From contig NC_089498.1 of assembly GCF_036850765.1 (NCBI RefSeq), positions 71,464,305 through 71,528,304 on the forward strand: a DNA stretch of 64,000 nt. The letters run 5' to 3'. How positions within the stretch are numbered: the first letter of the stretch is position 1; the number at the start of each line of letters is the position of its first letter. Source of the stretch: Saccopteryx bilineata. Lineage: Eukaryota; Chordata; Mammalia; Chiroptera; Emballonuridae. The translations under genes and the position numbers were made by a program. Below are positions 36,101 to 48,100 of this stretch, one piece after another. Below the pieces are notes generated by a model. That model saw nothing but the letters and a program-made list of their open reading frames with translations. It did no database searches and was not told where the DNA came from.

Positions 36101-39100
36101 ATGGCAATGTCATGTATTATGCTTTATTCTTGTTGGGAGTTGAGGCTCATTAGCATTTATAGGCTCCGACAGTGAGAGAGTCCGTGTTCCTGGAGCCTTT
36201 CTCCTAGTCTTTCCTTCCTCAATTAGTAGCCTGATAGTCCAGGTATGGGGTTGCTGCTGCCTCTGCCTGGATAGTAAGAGGCTCAAATTGCTGGCAACTC
36301 CCCACTCTATTTCCACTCAGCACAGGGCTCTGGGTAAGGCTCAGTCAGTCAGAGCTGCTAGCATAATCAGGTGGGCTTTCCGCCCACTCAAAGACCACTG
36401 GCTCTGCCACTCTGTCCGGTAACACAAGCGGGCGCCCACTTCCGGGGCGCTTGGAGGAAACTCTCACTCACTGTCTGCAACCAGGATATCCGGCCAGCAG
36501 TCTCACGCTCTGAGTGAAACCCCCAACCGCAGGGAAAAGTTGCAGCGTTGGAATTGAGTCTCGCTCCGTCCCCGTGTGCGGCTTTTGCAAGGCGCTGGGG
36601 CGTCCCGAGATTCCGCTTTGGCCCACACAAAGGCCCCTGACTCTGCCCCTCTGTGCGATAACACGGGCGCGCACTGCCGAGGCACTCGGAGGAATCGCTC
36701 ACTCCTTATCTGCGCGCGCACACCAGGATATGAGGCCGGCCGCGGTTCCCTCTGAGTAAAACCCTCACCAGCACGGAAAATCTCCACCGTTGGGATTAGT
36801 TCTCACTCCCTCCCGTGCGTGGCTTTCCCAGGGCGCTGGGGCTGCCCAGAGACTCTGCCCTCAGCCCACAGAAAGGCCTCTGACCCTGCCTCTCCGTGGG
36901 GCAACACGGGCACCCACTTCCGCGGCTTAGGAAGAAATCTCTCTTCCACTAACTGCGCACCGACCAGGAGACCGGGTAAAATGGCCGCTCCGCTTGTCTT
37001 TCTTTGTTTGGGTTTGGCGCGAGTGTTAGCTTGTATTGCCCGGGTTGCCACAGGATCAGATTTTCCTCGGCTTGGATCTCTGAGCCACAGCCTGGTTCGG
37101 CCGTTTTTGCTGCGGCGGCCTGGATCTATTCACCCCCTTTGCCCGCCTCAGTTTCTATATTCACAGTTACCAGAGAAAGCCGCCCTGTTTAGGTTAGTGA
37201 GGAAGGCGGAGCATTTCTTACTCCCTATTTCCTTCGGGGTTTGGTTATATATTTAGCCAATTTTTCACTCAATCATACCTTTGGGTGTATTGCGAAGAAT
37301 CTGGAAGCTCCAAGTATAGGTTTTTCTGTTTCTGGTTGAAGATCTTGTTGAGTTTTGGGGGAGATTTATCGGTATCGCTTCCTATTCCGCCATTACTCTG
37401 ACGTCATCTCCAAATATATTCTTCTATTGTGTAGTTTGTCTTTTTATTTTGTTCTTATTGTCTTTAGCTGTGCAGAAGCTTTTTAGTTTGATATAGTCCC
37501 ATTTGTTTATCCTGTCTTTTATTTCACTTGCCCGTAGAGATAAATTGGCAAATATATTGCTGCAAGAGATGTCAGAGAGCTTAACTGCCTATGTTTTCTT
37601 CTAAGATGCTTATGGTTTTATGGCTTACATTTAAGTCTTTTATCCATTTTGAGTTTATTTTTGTGAATGGTGTAAGTTGGTGGTCTAGTTTCGTTTTTTT
37701 GCAGGTAGCTGTCCAATTTTCTCAACACCATTTGTTGAAGAGGCTGTCTTTACTCCAATGTATGCTCTTACCTCCTTTGTCAAGTATCAGTTGTCCACAA
37801 AAGTGTGAGTTTATTTCTGGGTTCTCAGTTCTGTTCCATTGATCTATATGCCTGTTCTTATGCCAGTACCAGGCTGTTTTGAGTACAATGGCCTTGTACT
37901 ATAACTTGATATCCGGAAGTGTGATACCTCCCACTTTATTCTTTTTTTTTTTTTTTAACATTTTTTTTAGCCTGACCTGTGGTGGCGCAGTGGATAAAGC
38001 ATCAACTTGGAACACTGAGGTTACTGGTTCAAGGCCCTGGGTTTGCCTGGTTAAGGCACATATGGGAGTTGATGCTTCCTGCTCCTCCCCTCTTTTCTCT
38101 CTCTCCCCCGTGACCTGTCTCTCTTCTGTCTAAAATGAATAAATAAAGTCTTAAAAAAAAAACACAAAAAAAACATTTTTTAAAAATATTTATTTATTTA
38201 TTTATTACAGAGAGTGAGTCAGAAAGAGGGATAGACAGGACAGACAGATAGGAACGGAGAGAGATGAGAAGCATCAATCATTAGTTTTTCATTGCGTGTT
38301 GCAACACCTTAGTTGTTCATTGATTGCTTTCTCATATGTGCCTTGACTGAGGGCCTTCAGCAGACTGAGTAAACCCTTGCTGGAGCCAGCGACCTTGGGT
38401 TCAAGCTGGTGGGCTTTTCCTCAAACCAGATGAGCCCGCACTCAAGCTGGTGACCTCGGGGTCTCGAACCCGGGTCCTCTGCATCCCAGTCCAACGCTCT
38501 ATCCACTGCGCCACCGCCTGGTCAGGGTACCTCCCACTTTATTCTTCCTTTTCAAGATTGCTGAGGCTATTTGTGTTCTCTTTTGGTTCCATATAAATTT
38601 TTGGAATATGTGTTCTATATCTTTGAAGTAAGTCATTGGTATTTTAATCGGTATTGCATTGAATTTATAAATTGCTTTGGGTACTATAGACATTTTAATG
38701 ATGTTTATTCTTCCTAACCATGAGCACGGTATATGCTTCCACTTGTTTGTATCTTCCGTGATTTCTTTTACATTTTTTTTTTTTTTTGTATTTCTTTCTG
38801 AAGCTGGAAACAGGGAGAGACAGTCAGACAGACTCCCGCATGCGCCCGACAGGGATCCACCGCGACCAGAGCCACTCTTGCACCCATCCCCAGCTCCCGG
38901 GCCATCTCTGCTCCAATGGAGCCTCGCTGCTGGAGGGGAAGAGAGAGACAGAGAGGAAGGAGAGGGGGAGGGGTGGAGAAGCAGATGGGCGCCTCTCCTG
39001 TGTGCCCTGGCCGGGAATCGAACCCGGGTACCCTGCACGCCAGGCCGATGCTCCACCGTGAGCCAACCAGCCAGGGCCCCGTGATTTCTTTTATTAATGT

Positions 39101-42100
39101 TTTAAAATTTTTCAAGTACAAGTCTTTAATCTCCCTGGTTAAATTTATTCCTAGGTACTTTATTTTTTTGGTTGCAATGGTGAAGGGGATTGCTTCCTTC
39201 GTTTCTCTTTCTTTTTTTTTTTTCATTTTTCTGAAGCTGGAAACGGGGAGAGACAGTCAGACAGACTCCCACATGCGCCCGACCGGGATCCACCCGGCAC
39301 ACCCACCAGGGGCGACGCTCTGCCCACCAGGGAGCGATGCTCTGCCCATCCTGGGTGTCGCCATGTTGCGACCAGAGCCACTCTAGCGCCTGAGGTAGAG
39401 GCCACAGAGCCATCCCCAGCGCCCGGGCCATCTTTGCTCCAATGGAGCCTTGGCTGCGGGAGGGGAAGAGAGAGACAGAGAGGAAAGCGCGGCGGAGGGG
39501 TGGAGAAGCAAATGGGCGCTTCTCCTGTGTGCCCTGGCCGGGAATCGAACCCGGGTCCTCCGCACGCTAGGCCGACGCTCTACCGCTGAGCCAACCAGCC
39601 AGGGCTCGTTTCTCTGTCTGACAGTTCATTGTTAGTGTATAAAAATGCCACTGATTTCTGAATATTAATTTGGTATCCTGCCACCTTGCTGAATTCATTT
39701 ATCAGGTTCAGTAGTTTTTTGACTGAGACTTTAGGGTTTTCTATATATAATATCATATTATCTGCAAATAATGATAGTTTTACTTCTTTTCCAACTTGAA
39801 TGCCTTTTATTCTTCTTGTCTGATTGCTGTGGCTCGGACTTCTAGGACTATGTTGAATAAGAGTGGTGAAAGGGGGCATCCCTGCCTTGTTCCTGATCTT
39901 AAGGGGATTGCTTTTAATTTTTGCCCATTGAGTATGATGTTGGTTGTGGGTTTGTCATAGATGGCCTTTATCATGTTGAGGTATGTTCCCTGTATTCCCA
40001 CTTTGCTGAGAGTTTTGATCATGAATGGGTGCTGGATTTTATCAAATGCTTTTTCTGCATCTATTGAAATTATCATTTGGTTTTTCTATTTCCTTTTGTT
40101 TATGTGATGAATCATATTGATTGATTTGTGAATATTGTACCAGTCTTGCCTCCCAAGAATAAATCCCACTTGACCATGGTGTATGATTTTTTTCATATAT
40201 TGCTGGATCCGGTTTGCTAATATTTTGTTGAGGATTTTAGCATCTAAGTTCATCAGGGATATTGGCGTATAATTTTCTTTCTTTGTGTTGTCTTTGCCTG
40301 GTTTTGGAATCAGAATTATAATTGCCTCATAAAAGGAGCCTGGAAGTCTTCTTTCCTCTTGGATTTTTTGAAATAGCTTGAGAAGGATAGGAGTTAGTTC
40401 TTCTTCGAATATTTGGTAGAATTCACTTGTGAAGCCATCAGGCCCAGGACTTTTCTTTTTTGGGAGTTTTTTGATAACTATTTCAATCTCATTTGTTATA
40501 ATTGGTCTGTTTAGGTTTTCTGATTCTTCCAGATTGATTTTTGGAAGATTATGTTTCAAGGAATTTTTCCATTTTATCTAGGTTGTCTAGTTTTTTGGTG
40601 TACAGTTCTTCATAGTATTTACTTACAATATTTTGAATTTCTGTTGTGTCAGTTGTTATTTCTCCACTCTTATGAGAGTGGAGAAAATTTTATTTATTTG
40701 AGTCCTCTCTCTTCTTTTCTTGGTAAGTCTGGTTAAAGGTAAATCGATCTTGTTGTTAATCTATTTATTATTTAATAACAGGCTATTTAGTTGCTAAGTG
40801 TTTGAGTATTTTTCAGTTTTTCTGTTGTGGTTGATTTCTAGTTTCATGCCGTTGTGATCAGAGAAAGTGTTCGATATGATATCAATCTTAAATTTGTTGA
40901 GACTGCTTTTGTGCCCTAACATGTGGTCTATCCTAGATAATGTACCATGAGCACTTGAAAGAATGTATATTCTGTTGCTTTAGGGTGAAAGGTTCTGAAG
41001 ATATCTATTAAATCGAGTTGATCTAGTATGTCCTTTAAGTCTGACGTTTCTTTGTTAATTTTTTTTCTTGAAGATCTATCTAGTGATCTAAGTGGGGTAT
41101 TGAAATCCCCTACTATTATAGTATTGCTGTTGATCTTGCCCTTTAAATTCATCAAAGTCTGCTTTATATATTTTGTTGCTCCTATATTAGGTGCGTAGAT
41201 ATTTATAATGGTTATATCTTCCTGTTGGATTGCTCCCTTTATCATTATGTAGTGACCTTCTTTATCTCTTACTATAGCCTTTGTTTTAAAAGTCCATTTT
41301 GTCTGATATAAGTATTGCTACCCCAGCTTTTTTTCATTTCCATTTGCATGAAATATTTTTTCCATCCTTTTATCTTCAGTTTATGTGCATCTTTTTTTTT
41401 TTTCATTTTTCTGAAGCTGGAAACAGGGAGAGACAGTCAGACAGACTCCCGTATGCGCCCGACCGGGATCCACCCGGCACGCCCACCATGGGGCGACGCT
41501 CTGCCCATCCTGGGTGTCACCATGTTGTGACCAGAGCCACTCTAGCACCTGAGGCAGAGGCCACAGAGCCATTCCCAGCGCCCGGGCCATCTTTGCTCCA
41601 ATGGAGCCTTGGCTGCGGGAGGGGAAGAGAGAGACAGAGAGGAAAGCGCGGCGGAGGGGTGGAGAAGCTTCTCCTGTGTGCCCTGGCCGGGAATCGAACT
41701 CGGGTCCTCCGCACACTAGGCCGACGCTCTACCGCTGAGCCAACCGGCCAGGGATATGTGCATCTTTTGTTTTAAGGTGTGTCTCTTGTAGACAGCATAT
41801 GTATGGGTCCTGTTTTCTTATCCACACAGCTACCCTATGTCTTTTGATTGGATCATTTAATCCATTTACATTTGAGGTTACTATTGATATGTAGTTGTTT
41901 ATTGCCATTTTATTCTTTAAAACTGTATTCCTCTGTTGCTATATTCTTTTTCTCCTTTGATCTGTTTACAACAGGCCCCTTAGCATTTCTTGCAGCCTTG
42001 GTTTGGTTGTAGTGAATTCCTTGAGGGTTTTTTTTTTGTTTGTTTTGTCTGGAAAGCTTTTTATTTCTTCTTCAATTTTAAATGATAGCCTTGCTGGATA

Positions 42101-45100
42101 AGGTAGTCTTGATTGTACGCTCTTGTTCTGCATTACTTTGAATATTTCTTTTTTTTTTTTTTTTTTTTTACAGAGGCAGAGATAGACAGGGACAGACAGA
42201 CAGGAATGGAGAGAGATGAGAAGCATCAATCATCAGTTTCTCTTTGAGCGTTGCGACTTCTTAGTTGTTCATCGATTGCTTTCTCACATGTGCCTTGACC
42301 GTGGGCCTTCAGCAGACCAAGTAACCCCCTGCTGGAGCCAGCGACCTTGGGTCCAAGCTGGTGAGCTCTTTGCTCATGCCAGATGAGCCCGCACTGAAGC
42401 TGGCGACCTCGGGGTCTCGAACCTGGGTCCTTCCGCATCCCAGTCCGATGCTCTATCCACTGCGCCACCACCTGGTCAGGCTACTTTGAATATTTCTTGC
42501 CATTCCCTTCTGGCCTCAAGTGTTTCTGTTGAGAAGCCAGAAGTCATCCTTATGGGGGCTCCTTTGTAGGTGATAGTCTTTTTTTCTCTAGCAGCTTTTA
42601 ATATTTTCTCTTTATCACTTAGCTTTGGTATTTTAATTATGATGTATCTTGGTGTAGATTTCTTTGGGTTTCTCTTTAATGGAGTTCTCTGTGCTTCTTG
42701 AACTTGTGAGATGTTTTCCTGCCTTAATTGAGGGAAGTTTTCAGCTATGATATGTTTGAACAATATCTCTATCCCTTGTTCTTTCTCTTATTCTTCAGGA
42801 ACACCTATGATGCGGATGTTATTTCTCTTCATGTTGTCACAGAGCTCTCTTAGAGTTTCCTCAGAATTTTTCAGTCTCTTTCCTTTTTTCTGCTCTGCTT
42901 CCGTGCCTTTATTTATCTTGTCCTCTAACTTGCTGATTCGATTCTCAGCTTCATCCATCCTGCTTTTAATTCCTTCCATTGTGTTCTTCATTTCTGATAT
43001 TGTATTTCTCATTTCTGACTGATTGTTTTTTATTATTTCAATGTCCTGTTTTCTATTTGCTATCTCTTTATTTAGGTGTTCGTAATGACCAGCTATTGTT
43101 GTTCCAATATCTTTGAGCATCCTAACAATCATTATTTTAAACTCTGCCTCTGGTAATTTAGTTATATCTGACTCATTCAGGTCCTTTTCTGGGGATTTCT
43201 CTTGATTCATTTGTGTTGCATTTCTCTGTCTTCTCATTTTGTGTGTAAAAGAAGGTTGTGGCCACTAGAGTCCACTGGGTGTGGCCTCTGTGTCCCCTAG
43301 GTGTGGTCTGTCTGCACGCCCACCACCCCCTCTGCTGTTGCTGCCTAGGGCACTCAGGTATGGGTGTTGCCAGTGCCTGCCCACTGGGGCTGTTGCTGTG
43401 GTTTCTGCCTCTCTTTCACTGGAGTGGCTGTGATCACATGCTTGGGTGTAAAAGCCTCGGTGGCCTTGGCCTTCGCCCCGCCCCTGCGGGTGGCGTTATG
43501 CTCGGCCCTGAGGACAGGGTTGAGCACCTTTGCTCAGCTATGGGTCTCTTCCTGATTCCAGGCTTTCGCCCGGCCCCTGCAGGAGGAGCGCGCTCTTGGG
43601 ACAGCTGCAAGCCTTGGCACCACAGGCCGGCTGGCGCTGTGTGCCCATGCTCAGTAGCGGGACTCCGCCTGTTCTGGGCTTTTGGCTTCATCTCCGTGGG
43701 AGGAGCCGGCTCCCAAGTCAGGCCACAAGCCTGGGTTCCGCCAGCGGGGCAAGGCTGTGCTCCTGCGCCCTTGCTCAGGGGCGGGTCTCTGCCCCTTCTG
43801 GGGCTCCTGCCCTTCCCCCACAGGCTGGATTGTAGGCGGCTGGCTGCTGGGCTTGACCATTTTTGCACGTCCTCTTCTCCCTAGCCGGGCAAGACTGAGC
43901 TCACACCTGGGCCTCAGTGGTGACTAGCGGTTTCCGCCCTTGCCGACAGAACCGCGCTTCTGCGTCCCGCCCTCCGGTGAGCCCCAGCCGTGTGGGTGTG
44001 GGCGCTGCAGCTCAGACCCGAACACTCACTACTTACTGTAGCCACAAAAGCTTCCTCCTTCTAAGCGACTCTGCTCTGAGTGCCACGGGAGAGCTTGTTT
44101 GGCTGGTGTCCTGCTTTCCTTTGCTGGTATTGCTGTTTCCAGGGGAAATATTCACTTCAGATTTGGGGAGTGACTCGTCCCAGGGGTTAGGGTGGCTGTC
44201 TCTCAAAATGTTTCTCTCTGTGCCTTCTAGATTACACTCTCTTCCTCCTACTCCTGTCCTCTCCTCTATCCCTGTCCCCCGGAGCCCCGGGTGAGTGGTT
44301 TTGAGAGAGGTTTTCTGCGCGGTCCCTTTAAGAAGAATCCTGGGTCTGAGAAATTAGTCTCTTTCTCACAAACAATATCTTGACTTGTTTCCAGCTAAAT
44401 ACGGTCCTTACACCTCTTCTAGGCTCTGTGGCTGCAGGCTGGGGCTTTGTTCCTGGGACTCAGGACCCTCTCCTCTCTGCTAAACTCACTTCCTGCCACG
44501 CGAGTCTCTCCCGACTACTGTTTGCTCTGGGGAGCTGGGCAGCCCTCTCTGCGTTTCCGCTTTTCGTACCAGTCTCATTGTGGCTTCTTCAGTGTTCCTT
44601 GATTGAAGAGTCCTCTTAGTTTAGTCCAAGGTTGGTTTTTCCGGATGATGGTTCTTAAAATTAGTTTGTAATGCACTTTGGTTCTGGGAGGTGGAAGTTG
44701 GTACGTCCACCTACTCCATCGCCATCTTGTCTTCTCTAGTTTTTTTTTTTCTAATGTCCTCATTATAAAAGTAGTACATTGTAAAAATTGAAATAGCACA
44801 GAAGTTTATAAATAAAAATTCCTTTTTCTATACCCTTTTTTCTTTTTTTTTTTTTTTTGCATTTTTCTGAAGCTGGAAACAGGGAGAGACAGACAGACTC
44901 CCGCATGCGCCTGACTGGGATCCACCCGGCACGCCCACCATCGGGCGACGCTCTGCCCACCAGGGGGCGATGCTCTGCCTATCCTGGGCATCGCCATGTT
45001 GCGACCTGAGCCACTCTAGCGCCTGAGGCAGAGGCCACAGAGCCATCCCCAGCGTCCGGGCCATTTTTGCTCCAGTGGAGCCTTGGCTGCGGGAGGGGAA

Positions 45101-48100
45101 GAGAGAGACAGAGAGGAAGGCGCGGCGGAGGGGTGGAGAAGCAAATGGGCGCTTCTCCTGTGTGCCCTGGCCGGGAATCAAACCGGGGTCCTCTGCACGC
45201 TAGGCCGACGCTCTACCGCTGAGCCAACTGGCCAGGGCTGTACCCTTTTTTCTAATCTTATTTGCATATACCCAGATGTGATAAGTAATTTTTAATCTGA
45301 TGGGGGTTTTTTCAGTATAAAATTAATTTTCTTTTGTTTCCTAAGTGTCATTGTGTGCATTTAATATACTCTTTTCAGTTCCTTGGTATTTTGGGAAGAA
45401 ATTTAAAATATAATTTATATGACTTAAAGCGAATAAAATAATATGGTTGGAGGTATTTTGGCATTAGAAAATAAAATGAGGCACTAAGTTTTGCTGCAGT
45501 GATGAGCTTTAAACCCCTAAGAATGAGCAAAGCTGGAGCTCAGGAAATTACACTTTGCATCTACTTTCTGCTTCTTGCACCTGCCTATGGTGGAGATGCT
45601 TCATTTACTGCAGGGCTATCTACTCCTGGTTCCTGGAAGCATAGATACATTGTTTGCTATGTAGGTGGTTTTTGTTTGTTTGTTTTTTGTTTTTAGCAAG
45701 AGAGAGAGAGAGGGACAGACAGGAAGGGAGAGAGATCAGAAGCATCAGTTTGTTGTTGCAGCACTTTAATTGTTCATTGATTGCTTTCTCATATGTGCCT
45801 TGACCAGGAGGCTTCAGCTGAGCCAGTGACCTCTTGCCAGTGTCCTTGGGCTTCAAGCCAGCAACCTTTGGGCTTAATCCAGTGACCATAAGGTCATGTT
45901 TATGACCCTACTCAAGCCAGCGACCCCAGTGCCCAAGCTGGTGAGCCCACGCTCAAGCCAGCAATCTGGGGGTCTCGAGGCTGGGTTGTTGACATTGATG
46001 CTCTTATCCACTGCACTGTCTCCTGGTCAGGTTAGGTGTGTTAGTTCTTTTAGGCAGATTCTTTAGGCTGCTTCTTAGATGGGAGAAAATAGGGCAAATG
46101 AACCTGCTTAATTTGGGAGGCATTGCAGTAGAGTGGTTTAAAGTCTGGACTTCAGTGCTGGATGGCTAGATGTGAATTTCATGTATTTTGATCTTACACT
46201 TAACTGAACATACTATGTCTTTGGGCCAGTGACATAATTTCCCTGGGTCTCAGTTTATTCTTCTGTAAAAAATGAAGATGATTATGACCTTCATCTTATA
46301 TTTGTTGTGAGAATTAAATGAATTATAATTGTAAAGCACTCAGAACAAGACTGCCAGAAAAGAATCATTAGCGATCAGTGATGATTCTAGTGGTGATGAA
46401 AGCTGGGATTTTGGTGCTGTAATTTCTTTGTAATTCTATTTAAGTAGATCTTGATGCTCATGATAATTTTTATTTTAAGACGAAGTGGCTGTGATTGATG
46501 AAATTCAAATGATTAAAGACCCAGCCAGAGGATGGGCCTGGACCAGAGCACTTCTAGGTTGGTGGTTCTTAATGCTGTAAAACTGTGCTTTCTGACATTT
46601 GCTTTGAGATGCGTTTTTATCTGCTTGATGTTGCCAAGTAGAACCAGCTAGATTTTTTTGACAAAAATCAAACAAAAAATATAAGTGTGAGTTTTATTTT
46701 CCAAATATTATTTAAATATTGGAAAGTCCCATTTTCCCAGTTATAAATTTAGCATGGCCATTTAATTAAAGTTAAAATGTTCAAATCTCATTATAATTAT
46801 ACTAGCCACTATTAAGATTTTGATGTGTTTCATGCCAGTCTTGTGACTATATAATTCTGTATATATATTTTTTCAGTTCTGTTGTTTCAGACATTTTATG
46901 TTCCACATACTAATACTGCATGTTCTCCATTGAAGAGCTGTACTCTGATTTTTCCACAGAGTTGAACATTTCCTCGTTTTATTAATAATGCTGCAGTAAA
47001 AATCTTTGTGGCCATAGCTTCTTATTTACTTATTTCTTTAGTAAGCTCCTGGAATTGGAGTTCTTGAGGTCCATGGACATGAATGACTGTTTCTGCTGCT
47101 TGATATTGGAGTGAATTTGTTTTCTGCTATTCAGTGAGAGGAGGGAAGGCAGAGACAGATGGGAGGTATGCACCCTGACATGGATCCACCCAGCAAGCCC
47201 ACTACGGGGTGATGCTCTGCCCATCTGGGGCATTGCTTTGTTGCTCAGCAACCAAGCTCTTAGAGCCTGAGGCAGAGACCAGGGAGCCATTCTTAGTGCC
47301 TGGGGCCAGCTCGCTCCAATCAAGCCATGGCTGCAGGAGGGGAAGAGAGAGAAGAGGGGGAGGGATGGAGAAGCAGATAGTCACTGTTCCTGTGTGCCTG
47401 AATCGGCAGTTGTACCCGGGACATCCACATGCCAGGCAAGTGCTCTACCACTGAGCCAAATGGCCAGGGCCTGGAGGGAATTTTTGATCAGCATGTTGTA
47501 GGACAGGTGTTTTTAAATTTAAAAACAAATAGCTGAACTCTTTCTTCAAACAAAGTATTCATTAAAGCCTTAATGTTAAGAGATGAAAATGGACCTGCCA
47601 GCCCCCAGCCTCTGAGGCACCGTAGTGGTTCCATGGTGGCTAAAAACACAAGTATGGGACTAATGTTTAGTATTATTAATAATAAAATGCCAGGTTCTAG
47701 TCATGGCTAGTCCCACTCTTCCTCTAGACTCACAACCTTGGCCAAAGCAATTTAAAAGTTCTGAGATTTATATAAATGAAGATAATCTTTGACTATTATT
47801 GTTTTGAGGGTTGAATCAGAGATAGCATTTATGAAAATTTGGTAAACATTTGGTAAAGTTGTAAAGCAATAGTGAAAAAACTTAAAATATTTTTGCTATG
47901 TGAAGAAGTACTGAGTATTTAATTTTATATCTTTAAATTTTTTTAATTATAATTTTACATTTAACAGGACTCTGTGCTGAAGAGGTCCACGTATGTGGAG
48001 AAGCTGCTGCTATTGACATGGTTACTGAGCTTTTGTACACGACTGGGGAGGAAGTGGAGGTACTAGATTATATGCTTTGTTCTCAAGATGGCATAGCAAG

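Larger units (their letters stand above)
29599..37410 (-). mobile_element. Young full-length LINE-1 with intact ORF1 and ORF2
   Basis: 7.8 kb inserted in the old L1 on the same strand. The flanks carry a perfect 15-bp target duplication, CAAATATATTCTTCT at 29584-29598 and 37411-37425, and the T run at 29599-29616 is its poly(A) tail. Read from 37410 leftwards: 5'UTR of 2.4 kb with tandem units, ORF1 (331 residues), a 324-bp spacer, ORF2 (1275 residues) and a 255-bp 3'UTR with a G-rich (plus-strand C-rich) block near 29775-29815. No stop or frameshift interrupts either ORF. All parts needed for retrotransposition appear present, so it may be active or recently so; that is inferred, not shown. 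Confidence 0.95.
35002..37410 (-). promoter_or_regulatory. Young L1 5'UTR and promoter
   Basis: 2.4 kb. From the 5' end: TGACGTCA (CRE-type palindrome, 37399-37406) and AATGGCGG (minus strand, about 37395-37388) within 25 bp of the start, then a GC/CpG-rich block with tandem units (36370-36980), then a pyrimidine-rich sense strand (plus strand purine-rich, 35040-35960) leading to ORF1. Promoter function follows from L1 family knowledge. Confidence 0.8.
28906..44735 (-). mobile_element. Old LINE-1, near full length, broken and heavily invaded
   Basis: L1 sequence in seven blocks: 28906-29598, 37411-37945, 38527-38768, 39080-39207, 39606-41388, 41754-42148 and 42481-44735. Reading right to left it has a GC-rich 5'UTR (44735-43238), ORF1 (43237-41966) and ORF2 (from 41908) with EN, RT and the Cys-rich end (CWRGCG...HCWWEC, 29200s). 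Frameshifts, stops and an internal deletion of about 0.3 kb near 40760 kill it. The 5' end has an AAGATGGCG box like the YY1 site of other L1 promoters. No 3' poly(A) remains at 28906. Intruders are one young L1 and five separate SINE insertion sites. Confidence 0.9.

Noticed and set aside
43258..43884. 208-codon plus-strand ORF
   Set aside because: GC-rich 5'UTR of the dead old L1 read antisense; low-complexity Ala/Pro/Gly/Leu content and no family match.
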